A DNA stretch of 64,000 nucleotides from Sphingomonas sanguinis. Its GTDB lineage: Bacteria > Pseudomonadota > Alphaproteobacteria > Sphingomonadales > Sphingomonadaceae. A program made the translations under genes and the position numbers. Numbering within the stretch: the first letter of the stretch is position 1; each line of letters starts with the position of its first letter. The stretch is taken from the NCBI RefSeq assembly GCF_019297835.1, contig NZ_CP079203.1, positions 717,001 to 781,000 on the forward strand, read 5' to 3'. The notes beneath the pieces are model-generated. The model was not told the DNA's origin. It saw nothing but the letters and a program-made list of their open reading frames with translations, and made no database searches. This document shows positions 26,559-35,342 of this stretch, in pieces.

Positions 26559-27559
26559 CCCAGGCGGCGGCCGAGATCGACCGCGCGGCGCTGGACGGGC
26601 ATGACGCCTTTCGGCGGCTGGTGGTCGAGCCCTGCCGCCCGGTCGTCATTCGCGGCGCGGCGTCGGATTGGCCGCTGGCAGAGGCCGCGAAGATCGATGG
26701 CGACGACCTTACCGCCTATCTCGCGCGCTTCGATGCGGGGCGACAGGTCGAGGCGTTCGTCGGCGATGCGGCGATCAGTGGCCGCTACGATTACAACGAC
26801 GATTTGTCGGGTTTCAACTTCCGACGACAGGCGATGGCGCTGGGCGAAGCGGTGCGGCGCATTGCCGCTGGAAGCGACAGGGAGACGCTTTATGTCGGCT
26901 CCTTGCCGATCGCCAATGCCCTGCCCGGCCTGGCCGAGGCCAATCGCCTGCCCTTCGCGCCGCCGGGCGTGTCGCCGCTGATCTGGATCGGCCATGCGTC
27001 GACCGTCCCGTGTCATTACGACATGATGGATAATATCGCCTGCGTGGTGGCGGGACGGCGGACCTTCATCCTGTATCCCCCCGACGCGATCGGCGACCTG
27101 TATGTCGGGCCGATCGATCACACGATGGCAGGCCAGCCGGTCGCCCTCGCCGCCGGAGCCGAACCCGGCGACCCGCGCTATCCCCGTTTCGAGCGGGCGC
27201 GCGACCGGGCGATCACCGTCGAGCTGGGGCCGGGCGATGCGCTCTACATGCCCAAGCTTTGGTGGCATCGGGTCGAGGCGACGGGTGCGTTCAACATCCT
27301 GGTCAATTACTGGTGGGACGCCTTTCCGGTCGGCCCGGACCAGCCCTTCCCCACGATGCTGCTCGCGATGAGCGCAATCGCGGGCCGCCCGCCCGCCGAA
27401 CGGGCCGCGTGGCGGGCGTGGTTCGATCATTATGTCTTCCGCCCCGATGGCCACCCGCTCGCCCATCTGCCCGAGGAGCGACACGGCGTTCTGAGCGACG
27501 GCCCGGACCATGCCAAGATGGGCCGGGCGCACGCGATGCGGATGCTGCGCGGGGGTTAG
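26555..27559 (+). CDS. JmjC/cupin-like Fe(II) oxygenase family protein
   Basis: A 334-residue cupin-like (cupin_8/JmjC) protein. The opening CRPVVIRGAASDWPL is typical of FIH-like hydroxylases. The predicted iron triad is His154-x-Asp156 (VPCHYDMMDNIACVV) and His238 (KLWWHRVEATG). The core PGDALYMPKLWWH matches the second cupin motif. Such enzymes hydroxylate proteins or small molecules using Fe(II), O2 and 2-oxoglutarate; no substrate is known for the branch that pairs with SapC-like proteins. Translation is coupled to the SapC-like gene. Its stop codon overlaps that of the convergent GH115 gene by 3 bp. Confidence 0.86.
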   Translation: MTQAAAEIDRAALDGHDAFRRLVVEPCRPVVIRGAASDWPLAEAAKIDGDDLTAYLARFDAGRQVEAFVGDAAISGRYDYNDDLSGFNFRRQAMALGEAVRRIAAGSDRETLYVGSLPIANALPGLAEANRLPFAPPGVSPLIWIGHASTVPCHYDMMDNIACVVAGRRTFILYPPDAIGDLYVGPIDHTMAGQPVALAAGAEPGDPRYPRFERARDRAITVELGPGDALYMPKLWWHRVEATGAFNILVNYWWDAFPVGPDQPFPTMLLAMSAIAGRPPAERAAWRAWFDHYVFRPDGHPLAHLPEERHGVLSDGPDHAKMGRAHAMRMLRGG

Positions 27560-30015
27560 CGCGGGCTGAACGTCACCCCCTGAACCACGACTTCGGGATC
27601 GACCAGCCAGAGGGTGACGCGGTGCTTGCCCGGCGACAAGGCAGGCAGCACGGTCGAGGCGACACGCCGATTCTCGATCACGGAACGGCCCCACGTCTCT
27701 TCCGTCTCGCCCGCCATCAGGTTCAGGACGACCGGCGCACCGTCATCGACCGACACCGCGATCCGGTGCTTGCCCCCACCCCGCACGTCGAGGCCCGGTG
27801 CCGCGAGCACGCCCAGCGTCACCAGTCCGGCTTTGGCCCAGTTCACGTCATAGACGATATGCGGGCTGTCGCCGCCCGGCCGTTCGATCACGGTCGCGGT
27901 GGTCGGCGTCGCGACCATGGCGGCGCCTTCGGCGGTGAAGCCCGCGACACGCTGCCACCGAATACCCCGCCCGTCGACCGCGCGACCGGCATCGGCGGCG
28001 ATCCGGACTAGCGGTTTCGGCGTGACCGGCGGCAGCGGCAAAGGCTTTTCGACCGTCGCCAGCGCGGGCATCACATCGGCATCGGGCTGCTGCCAGCCGG
28101 TATAGCCGATATGGGTCTGGGCCATCATGCTGGTCCATTTGCCGCCCGCCGTATCCACCTCGTAGCGGCGGCGGATCGCCGCATCCTGCGCGAAATAACC
28201 GCGCGCGGCGTCCGCGAAGCGCTTCGCCTTGGCCGCATCCCCCGCCTGCGCCGCCGCGCGGTTAGCGGCCACCGCCTCGTACAGTCGGTGGAGGTTGGTC
28301 ATCGCCTCGACCCGGTGGAGGACCAGCTCATAATAGGCGTCGCGCAAATTGGCGGGCAGCATCGTCCCGACCCGGCGCGCTTGCGCATCCAAGACGTTCC
28401 ACTCGCCCAGCACCCGCTTCCATTCGCCGTCGGCATAGCCATAGGTCGTCGCATCGATCAGCTCGGGCTTGCGACGGCTGGCCAGTTGGCCATAGCGGGT
28501 CAGGAGCGCACCGATCTCGCCCCCATGCGCCGCACCGAACTGCGCGGCCGCCCATTTCGCGGGATAGGCCTGCATCGCGGCCAGATCCATCCGCCTGGGG
28601 TTCCAGGCCATGTCGAGGAAGAAGCTGGTCGGATATTCCATCGGCTTCAGGTCGCCGACATTGACGATCCAGAGCCGATCCGCGCCATAGTTGTCCGCCA
28701 TCCGCATCTGCTGCCAGACGCGGGGGATGGCGTTGGTGTCGAGCCACTTATAGTTGCGCGGCCCGCCGACATAATCGAAGTGGTAATAGACGCCCGCCCC
28801 ACCCGCACGGCGCTCGCCGATCGGGGGCAGGCGGCGGATATTCCCCCAATTGTCGTCGGCGAACAGCAGGGTCACGTCGTCGGGGACGCGCATCCCCTTG
28901 TCGTAATAATCCTGCACCTCCTTGTAGAGCGCCCAGACCTGCGGCGTCTCTGCCGCCGGGCGCTTGGTCACGTCGGCGATGATCTGGCGCTGGTCGCGGA
29001 CGATCCGCTCTAACAGGTCGGTCGCCGTGCCCTCGGTCATCGGCTCGTCGCCGTCGCCGCGCATGCCGATGGTTATGGGGTCCTCGGCCTTGCCGCGCCG
29101 CTCGATGCCTTTCCGCCAGAAGGACCGAAGCGCAGGGGCGTTCTTCGTGTAATCCCAAGGCCCGGTGCCCTCACGCTTCCAGTCGGCCTGCGCCCGCTGC
29201 ATCGGTTCGTGATGCGACGTGCCGAGCAGCACCCCCATCTCCTGCGCCAGCGGAGCAGAGGCGGGATCGTCCTCCCATAGCGACTTGCCCCACATGGCGG
29301 GCCAGATGAAATTGGCCTTGGACCGCAGCAGCAGGTTGAACACCTTCTCATAGGCCAGGTGATTGACGCCGCCGAACTTGGTCCGCGCCCAGTTGCCGAA
29401 GCCCGGTTCCTCGTCGTTGATGAAGATGCCGCGATACTTGACCGCCGGATGATCCGCGACGCGCCCCGCCGTCAGATAGAGGGTTGGATGCGCCTGCGCG
29501 GGCACGTCCGCCCACCAGGTCCAGGGGCTGACGCCCGCCTTTGCGCTGATGTCGTACAGGCCGAAGATCGTGCCACGCCGATCCGACCCGGCGATGACGA
29601 GCGCACGCGCGACACCGGGCGCAGGATTGTCGACCACCTGCTCGACATAACCTTCCCATTGGCCCGCCAGACCCGCGACATCGAGCTTGCCCGCCTTCAC
29701 CAGCGCATCGATCACCGCACTATGGCCCAGCGTCCCCGCGATCACCGTCGCCCCGCTCGAAACGTCGCGGGCAAACCTGACCTCACCGCCGCCGACCGCT
29801 TTCAGATCGGCGACCAGATCGCTGGCGGCCCGCGCCACGCCCGGCTCGTCGCCCGCATCGACGACGACCGTCGCCACCCGCCCCGGTGCCAGCAGCGACA
29901 ACGCTCCCGGCGTCGCACGCTCGCAAGCCGCGACCGCGCCGCTACAATCCGGCGCGGCCCAGGCGGCACCGGGGATCAGCGCCGTCAGCGCGGCGGACAG
30001 GAACAAATGGCGCAT
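27556..30015 (-). CDS. GH115 xylan alpha-1,2-glucuronidase
   Basis: An 819-residue exported enzyme of the GH115 family, which removes (4-O-methyl-)glucuronic acid from internal and terminal xylose units of glucuronoxylan. Family landmarks are RGIFINDEEPGFGNWA (about 195), LGTSHHEPMQRAQADW, LLFADDNWGNIRRLP, and WIVNVGDLKPMEYPTSFFLD. The C-terminal beta domain (from about 650) is also typical. The signal peptide is MRHLFLSAALTALIPGAAWA. ATG 30015 was chosen because AGGAG lies 7 nt upstream; an ATG 3 nt earlier is the alternative. It diverges from the SGNH esterase with an operator-like site between them. Confidence 0.95.
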   Translation of the reverse strand: MRHLFLSAALTALIPGAAWAAPDCSGAVAACERATPGALSLLAPGRVATVVVDAGDEPGVARAASDLVADLKAVGGGEVRFARDVSSGATVIAGTLGHSAVIDALVKAGKLDVAGLAGQWEGYVEQVVDNPAPGVARALVIAGSDRRGTIFGLYDISAKAGVSPWTWWADVPAQAHPTLYLTAGRVADHPAVKYRGIFINDEEPGFGNWARTKFGGVNHLAYEKVFNLLLRSKANFIWPAMWGKSLWEDDPASAPLAQEMGVLLGTSHHEPMQRAQADWKREGTGPWDYTKNAPALRSFWRKGIERRGKAEDPITIGMRGDGDEPMTEGTATDLLERIVRDQRQIIADVTKRPAAETPQVWALYKEVQDYYDKGMRVPDDVTLLFADDNWGNIRRLPPIGERRAGGAGVYYHFDYVGGPRNYKWLDTNAIPRVWQQMRMADNYGADRLWIVNVGDLKPMEYPTSFFLDMAWNPRRMDLAAMQAYPAKWAAAQFGAAHGGEIGALLTRYGQLASRRKPELIDATTYGYADGEWKRVLGEWNVLDAQARRVGTMLPANLRDAYYELVLHRVEAMTNLHRLYEAVAANRAAAQAGDAAKAKRFADAARGYFAQDAAIRRRYEVDTAGGKWTSMMAQTHIGYTGWQQPDADVMPALATVEKPLPLPPVTPKPLVRIAADAGRAVDGRGIRWQRVAGFTAEGAAMVATPTTATVIERPGGDSPHIVYDVNWAKAGLVTLGVLAAPGLDVRGGGKHRIAVSVDDGAPVVLNLMAGETEETWGRSVIENRRVASTVLPALSPGKHRVTLWLVDPEVVVQGVTFSPR

Positions 30016-30074
30016 CATCTCTCTCCTCGCCCCGTCCTTGATAAGCGGGGCGTTCTTCATTGGATTTCCTGCCC

Positions 30075-30086
30075 GTTATCGCTACC
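30075..30086. promoter_or_regulatory. LacI-type operator candidate O5 (GH115 / SGNH divergent region)
   Basis: GTTATC|GCTACC on the + strand, or GGTAGC|GATAAC on the other, fits the shared pattern. It lies in the 116-bp divergent region, 60 nt before GH115 and 46 nt before the SGNH gene. Confidence 0.55.
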
Positions 30087-30131
30087 ATCCAGCAAAGCCG
30101 CAAGCGCGGATCGTTGAGAGAGAGGATGCGC

Positions 30132-31370
30132 ATGACGCCGTTCAGCCAGTTTTACCGGGCCGCAGGGCTGATCGCGATCGCCACGGCGATGACCGCCGCC
30201 GCGCCGATGCAGGGTAAGCGCTGGACCCCGGCCTGGGGATCGTCTCAGATGCGGATCGACGGGCCGAACGCCGACAAGCTGGCCAAGGCAGGCCCCGCCA
30301 CCATCCGCCAGATCGTCCACCTGACCGCCAGCGGCAAGACTCTCCGCCTGCGCCTGTCCAACATCGCAGGCGCGACACCGCTCAAGATCGGGGCGGCGAC
30401 CATCGGGCTGGCGACACCGGGCCGCTCGGACGTGTCCACGATCCTACCGGTGCGGTTCGACGGTGCCACGGACATGATCGTGCCGCCGGGGGCCGAACTC
30501 TATTCCGACCCCGTCACGCTGCCGGTCGAGACGGGGCGCGACGTGGCGGTCAGCCTCTATTTCCCCGAAGCCGTCACCACCCCGACCGGCCATTCGGGCG
30601 CGCGCTCGAAGACCTTCCTGATCGCGGGCGATGCCACCGCACGAACCGCCCTGCCCGATGCGCAGGTCATCGGCGGATGGTGGGCATTGTCGGATATCGA
30701 AGTCCGCGACGCCGTCCAGAAGCAGACGGTCGTGACGATCGGCGACTCGATCACCGACGGCTACGGCATCACCGACGACAGCAATACTCGCTGGCCCGAC
30801 GATCTGGCGCGACGGCTGGCCGCCTCGCCTGCCACGCGGAGCTTTTCCGTCGTCAATGCCGGGATCGGCGGCAACCGGGTGCTGCTCGACCGGCTTGGCC
30901 CCAATCTCATGGCCCGCTTCGACCGCGACGTGATCGCGCGGCCGGGCGTGACCCATGCGATCCTGCTGGAGGGCGTCAACGATCTGGGCGTCATGACCCG
31001 CGAGCAGCCGGTCGACGCCGCCACGCACCAGGCGATGGTGAAGCGGATCACCCAGGCCTATCGCCAATTGGCCGAGCGCGCACATGCCCATGGCATCAAG
31101 CTGATCGTCGGCACGATCACGCCGTTCCAGGGCAACGACTATTACCATCCCGGCCCGGAGAGCGAGGCCGATCGGCAGGCGATCAACCGCTTCATCCGCA
31201 CGGCGGGCATTTTCGACGGCGTGGTCGATTTCGACCGGGTGGTGCGCGATCCGGCCAAGCCCGACCGGCTGCTCCCCGCCTATGACACCGGCGATCACCT
31301 GCACCCCAGCATGGCGGGCTATCGCGCCATGGCGGACGCCATTCCGCTGTCGCTGTTCACCCGCCGTTGA
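30132..31370 (+). CDS. Exported SGNH/GDSL esterase (acetyl-xylan esterase-like)
   Basis: A protein of about 412 residues with a signal peptide (MTPFSQFYRAAGLIAIATAMTAAA). An N-terminal beta domain precedes an SGNH hydrolase domain: block I GDSITDGYG with the nucleophile Ser, block II GIGGNRVL, block III EGVNDLG, and block V DHLHPS with the catalytic Asp/His. Similar exported SGNH enzymes deacetylate plant polysaccharides; position opposite GH115 makes acetyl-xylan the likely substrate. ATG 30132 is preferred because GAGG is 6 nt upstream. Its TGA directly abuts the stop codon of the convergent FecA-like receptor. Confidence 0.87.
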   Translation: MTPFSQFYRAAGLIAIATAMTAAAPMQGKRWTPAWGSSQMRIDGPNADKLAKAGPATIRQIVHLTASGKTLRLRLSNIAGATPLKIGAATIGLATPGRSDVSTILPVRFDGATDMIVPPGAELYSDPVTLPVETGRDVAVSLYFPEAVTTPTGHSGARSKTFLIAGDATARTALPDAQVIGGWWALSDIEVRDAVQKQTVVTIGDSITDGYGITDDSNTRWPDDLARRLAASPATRSFSVVNAGIGGNRVLLDRLGPNLMARFDRDVIARPGVTHAILLEGVNDLGVMTREQPVDAATHQAMVKRITQAYRQLAERAHAHGIKLIVGTITPFQGNDYYHPGPESEADRQAINRFIRTAGIFDGVVDFDRVVRDPAKPDRLLPAYDTGDHLHPSMAGYRAMADAIPLSLFTRR

Positions 31371-33767
31371 TCAGAAGGCGGCGTCCAGCCCGATCCGGAG
31401 CGTGCGGGGCCGCAGCGGCGTCACCTGATCGCGCCCCGTCGTAAAGGGCGTGCCCAAGGCGAAGCGATTGCCGCGCACATCGGCCAAGTTGGTGATACCG
31501 GCGGTCAACCCGTAGCGGCCCAGCCCCAGTCGGGCGGTGACGCCGCTGTCGAGATAGCTGCCCTGCCGCTCGCCCAGGATCGGCCCGACGCCAAGCCGCG
31601 ACGATCCGACATAACGGAGCCAGCCGTCGATCCGCAGGTCACGCCCGCCCGCCAGCATCCGGCGATAGACTGCCCCCGCCCGGCCGGTAAAGCGCGCGAT
31701 ATTGGGGATCTGGCTGAGCCTCGCGAGGATCGTCGCCCGGTCGGCGCTCAGTCCGTCCATCAGGGCAAAGGCCTGCGCGCTCGACGGCTCGTCGATGCGG
31801 CTGTCGTTATAGGACACCGCGCCCTCCACCCTCAGCCCCTCGGCGATACGGAAGCCCGCCAGCGCCTCGAGGGTCCAGAGCTGGCCGTCGCCGATGTTGG
31901 CGGTGCTCGGCAAGCCGGTCGCGTCGATGAAGTCGGCCTGGATGTCGCGCCATGAGGTGTGCGCCAGGGTCAGCGATCCGTCGAAGCGGTCCCGCACCGG
32001 CTGTCCCGTTCGCAAGCCCGCCTCGATCGTCGCGACCCGGTCGTTGCGGAACCGGCGGACCAGCGGCCCCTCGATCGTCAACCCGCCGGGACGAAACCCC
32101 TGCTGATAGCGCAGGAACAGCTGTGCGCCGGGCGTCAGGTCGATCAGCGCCGAAGCGGAGGGAAGCAGGATCGTCTGCGCCCGCCGCGCGGTTACTTCAC
32201 GCAGCCTGGCCAGCGCCTGGAACGACAAGGCGAGCGGCAAATCCTCGCCCGCCCCGTCCAGCACCGACCGGGTGACGCGCAGGCCACCGGTGGTGAGGAG
32301 ACCCGGAAGCAACCGCAAGCTGGCCTCGCCATAGAGCGTGGCCTCCTCCACCGTGTTGACGACGCCGGTGCGCGGCAGCAAGTCGCCCGGCTCGCCGAAC
32401 AGCCGGGTCAGGCGGGTGCGGTTGTGGACATAGCTGACCCCCGCGAGCCAACCCGATCCGTCGGGCGCGGAGTGCCAGGCGCGGGTTTCGTTGGCCTGCA
32501 TCCGGGTGGCATTGGCCTGAGCGAACAGCTGGACCGGACCACCCGGCGGGGTCGCGTCATAACGCTCCATCAGGTCGTGCGCCGTGATGCCGCTGCTGGT
32601 GCGGAAACGCACCTGCCCGATCCGGCCGGACAGGATCAGCTGCGCCTGCCCGAAATCGGCGGAGAAACCTTCGGTGACGGGTGCCGAGCGGGTCAGCGGC
32701 GGGCCTTCACGATCGGCATATTGGCTGTCGGCGCCGCGAATACGCTGCCCGATGCCGACCGCCTCGATGCTCCAGCCGCCGCCCAGATCGGCCTTCACCG
32801 CCGCGCGACCGCCTGCGATCCGGGTGCGGTTGACGTCGGTACGGCCGAGCAGCGGCTTGTTGATATAGCCGCCCTCGCTCGCGCTGTCGGCGACCAGCCG
32901 GATCGCCAGCCGGTCGGCGATGACGGGCACGTTCAGCACCGCCTGCGCATCCGCGCCCGGCGCGCCGTTGGTGGTGGCCGAACCGCCCAGCATCGCCGAA
33001 CCTCCGAAGCGCGTCGGGTCAGGCGCATGGGGCACCAGCCGGATCAAACCGCCCAGCGATCCCGCGCCATACAGGGTGCCCTGCGGCCCCTCCAGCACCT
33101 CGACCGCCGCGAGATCCGCGAGCCGCAGATCGGGATCGGGCGCATTGTAGCTGAGGCGCAGATCGCCGAAATACTGGCCCACGGTCGCCTGGGTAGGGCC
33201 GGTGAAGCTGGAATCGGCAATGCCCCGGATAAACAGCTTGTTCCGCCCTGCACCCAGATAGGTGGAGGCGATAGCGGTCATCCGGTCAGCCAGCTTCGAC
33301 GTGCCGCCCGCCCCGCCCAGCTCCAGATCGGCCCCCGCCACCTGCACCACCTGCCCTGCAAAGTGGTCGCGGGTCGTGTCGCGCTTGCTGGCGGTGACGA
33401 CGACATCCTCGCCTTGTACGTCCGCTGGCGGCCGGGGGCGCGGTTTCGGCTTCGGCGCGGGCGAGCGGAGGCGCGGGGTCAATCGCCAGCTTCCGGGTCC
33501 TAGCGCTTCGACCCGCGCGCCGCTGCCGCGCGCGATGGCGACCAGCGCCTGTTCGACCGACAAGGCCCCGCGTAAGGCGGGCACCGGGCGGCGCCATAGC
33601 CCGGCATCAGGGACCACGATATTGACGCGCGCCACGCGACCCAGCGCCATCACCTGGGCCCCCACGGTTCCGGCGGGCAGGTCGAGCGAAACGCGATCGG
33701 CGGCGGTCGCGGGCATCGCCGCCACCACCGCCACCAGACATCCGATCCCGCCCCCGATGGATCTCAC
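31371..33767 (-). CDS. TonB-dependent receptor with N-terminal STN signalling domain (FecA-like)
   Basis: A 798-residue outer-membrane receptor. A signal peptide is followed by an STN-type signalling domain (residues about 25-100: SLDLPAGTVGAQVMALGRVA ... LSVEQALVAIARGSGARV), a proline/lysine-rich linker (PKPKPRPRPP) and a plug (VVVTASKRDTTRD, GPQGTLYGAGSLGGLIRLV). The barrel ends LRIGLDAAF with terminal Phe. The STN domain contacts FecR in the periplasm and reports ligand binding. It begins with GTG overlapping the fecR-type stop (GTGA), so FecI-FecR-receptor form one coupled operon. The ligand may be a siderophore or, given the neighbours, a glycan; the sequence does not decide. Confidence 0.9.
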   Translation of the reverse strand: MRSIGGGIGCLVAVVAAMPATAADRVSLDLPAGTVGAQVMALGRVARVNIVVPDAGLWRRPVPALRGALSVEQALVAIARGSGARVEALGPGSWRLTPRLRSPAPKPKPRPRPPADVQGEDVVVTASKRDTTRDHFAGQVVQVAGADLELGGAGGTSKLADRMTAIASTYLGAGRNKLFIRGIADSSFTGPTQATVGQYFGDLRLSYNAPDPDLRLADLAAVEVLEGPQGTLYGAGSLGGLIRLVPHAPDPTRFGGSAMLGGSATTNGAPGADAQAVLNVPVIADRLAIRLVADSASEGGYINKPLLGRTDVNRTRIAGGRAAVKADLGGGWSIEAVGIGQRIRGADSQYADREGPPLTRSAPVTEGFSADFGQAQLILSGRIGQVRFRTSSGITAHDLMERYDATPPGGPVQLFAQANATRMQANETRAWHSAPDGSGWLAGVSYVHNRTRLTRLFGEPGDLLPRTGVVNTVEEATLYGEASLRLLPGLLTTGGLRVTRSVLDGAGEDLPLALSFQALARLREVTARRAQTILLPSASALIDLTPGAQLFLRYQQGFRPGGLTIEGPLVRRFRNDRVATIEAGLRTGQPVRDRFDGSLTLAHTSWRDIQADFIDATGLPSTANIGDGQLWTLEALAGFRIAEGLRVEGAVSYNDSRIDEPSSAQAFALMDGLSADRATILARLSQIPNIARFTGRAGAVYRRMLAGGRDLRIDGWLRYVGSSRLGVGPILGERQGSYLDSGVTARLGLGRYGLTAGITNLADVRGNRFALGTPFTTGRDQVTPLRPRTLRIGLDAAF

Positions 33768-34711
33768 TCGCGCGGTTCCAGCATCCAGCCGGTCGCAGCT
33801 TGTCGCACCCTCACATCCATCAGCGGCCCCAGCACCGCCGGATCGCGCCGGACCGCTTCCAGGTCGATCGTCCCCCGGAAAGGCCGCGCGGCGATGGCGG
33901 GCGCGACCGTCACCGGCCGGGCCAGGAAGCGCGACACATCTTCCGCCACCATGCCCAGCGGTGTGCCGTCAAAGGCCAGCCTGCCCTCGCGCCAGCCGCC
34001 GACCTCTTCGGGCTCCACGGCCGATCGGGTCAGTTGGCTGCCATCGACCGTCACCGCCTGCCCGGCGTCGAGGCGGAGCGCGGCCCCCTTGGGGTCGATC
34101 ATCACCGCACCCTCGGCCACGGCGACACGAGTTTGCCCGCCCATTCGCACGTCGAATACCGTGCCCAGATCGATCAGGGCCAGCGTCCCGGCCTGAACCG
34201 CAAAGGGGTGCTGCGCATCATGCCGCACCTGGAACAGCGCCTCGCCGCGAGCCAGCACCGCCCGACGCGGTTCGGCGTGGTCCAACTCGACCCGGCTCAG
34301 CCCCGCCAGGGTGACGCTGCTGCCATCCGATAGCGGGATGCGGCGGGTCTCCCCGGCGGCCGTCTCGACCGCATAGGGTTGGGGCCGATCCTGCCAGGCG
34401 CTCACGCCGATCGCACCGATCAGCGCCGCCGCCATGGCCCCGCCGATCCAGCGCAGCGGATGCCGTTGCACGAGCTCCGGCTCCGGCGCGATCGCGACGG
34501 GCGCCGCGACCTCGGGCTGCACCGACAGCGCCTCCTCAGCGTCCAGCAGGGTCGCGGCCGCCCGGTCGTAGCGCTCGGCATGGCCGGGGTCCGCCTCCAG
34601 CCAGTCGGTAAAGGCGTCCCAGTCGGCGCGCGCCGGATCGGCCATGCGCAGCGCCCAGTCGAGCGCGACCGTATCGACGCCGTGCGCGGGGGAAAGACGG
34701 TCCTGGCTCAT
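33764..34711 (-). CDS. FecR-type anti-sigma/sensor protein
   Basis: A 315-residue inner-membrane regulator. The cytoplasmic N-terminus (about 1-95, with DWEALTAWLEAD-like FTDWLEADPGHAERYDRA) binds the sigma factor, a single hydrophobic segment (WIGGAMAAALIGAIGVSAW, near residue 100) crosses the membrane, and the periplasmic FecR domain follows (TRRIPLSDGSSVTLAG ... HPFAVQAGTLALIDLGTVFDV). It passes the receptor STN signal to FecI. It is coupled to both neighbours by 4-bp overlaps. The frame is open further upstream into the sigma gene, but ATG 34711 gives the family N-terminus. Confidence 0.9.
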   Translation of the reverse strand: MSQDRLSPAHGVDTVALDWALRMADPARADWDAFTDWLEADPGHAERYDRAAATLLDAEEALSVQPEVAAPVAIAPEPELVQRHPLRWIGGAMAAALIGAIGVSAWQDRPQPYAVETAAGETRRIPLSDGSSVTLAGLSRVELDHAEPRRAVLARGEALFQVRHDAQHPFAVQAGTLALIDLGTVFDVRMGGQTRVAVAEGAVMIDPKGAALRLDAGQAVTVDGSQLTRSAVEPEEVGGWREGRLAFDGTPLGMVAEDVSRFLARPVTVAPAIAARPFRGTIDLEAVRRDPAVLGPLMDVRVRQAATGWMLEPRE

Positions 34712-35202
34712 TCGATCCGTTCCTTCAGCGCGGCCAGCGCATGGGCCGCCATACGGAGATCGCTTTCGACGGTGCTGATACTGACACCCAGTTCGGCCGC
34801 CACCTGACGCTGGGGAATACCGTCGACCCGAACGCGGCGAAAGACGGTCGCGGGTCGCTCCCCCAGGCCCGCCAGCGTGGCGGCGACCTGTTCGGCGGTC
34901 TGGCGCGCAACCACTGCGCGTTCGGCGCCGGGGGGCGACTCCGGGCCTTCGCCCTCCACCCAATCCTGTTCGCGCAACGCGGCCTGTCGCCGTGACCGAT
35001 AACGATCGATCATCAGCATGTCGGCCGCGCGGTAGAGATAGGCCAGCGGATTGGCGATCGGCCCGTCCATCCGGACCGCGACCTTCACCCACAAATCCTG
35101 TACCAGATCCTCCGCCGCATCGCCCGCCCCGCGCGCCGTCAGGAAACGGACGAGCTTGTCGCGATTGGCAAGGAAAACGGCCTCAAGCCCGGTGGGCGGC
35201 AT
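34708..35202 (-). CDS. ECF sigma factor, FecI type
   Basis: A 164-residue extracytoplasmic-function sigma factor. Region 2 includes DAAEDLVQDLWVKVA and NPLAYLYRAADMLMIDRYRS; region 4 includes the helix-turn-helix IPQRQVAAELGVSISTVESD. It directs RNA polymerase to the receptor operon when FecR releases or activates it. ATG 35202 matches the family N-terminus (MPPTGLEAVFLANRDKLVRF); no strong ribosome-binding site precedes it, as is common for poorly translated regulators. It is the first gene of the operon; the 60-bp stretch before it must carry the promoter. Confidence 0.92.
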   Translation of the reverse strand: MPPTGLEAVFLANRDKLVRFLTARGAGDAAEDLVQDLWVKVAVRMDGPIANPLAYLYRAADMLMIDRYRSRRQAALREQDWVEGEGPESPPGAERAVVARQTAEQVAATLAGLGERPATVFRRVRVDGIPQRQVAAELGVSISTVESDLRMAAHALAALKERIE

Positions 35203-35265
35203 GGTGGAAACCGGCAAAATCAAGTGGGAGTGCCGTCGTTTAGACGAAGCAGGCTCCCGTGAAAA

Positions 35266-35296
35266 GGAGCCCCACCGGGACGCAAGGTGGGGCTCC
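35266..35296 (-). terminator. Intrinsic terminator of the autotransporter gene
   Basis: GGAGCCCCACC (35266-35276) pairs exactly with GGTGGGGCTCC (35286-35296). Read on the minus strand the stem is followed by TTTTC, the expected order for a terminator after the autotransporter stop at 35343. Confidence 0.8.
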
Positions 35297-35342
35297 CGTC
35301 GCCCGCGCACGCTACAGGGGGGATGCACGCGGACGAACCCCG

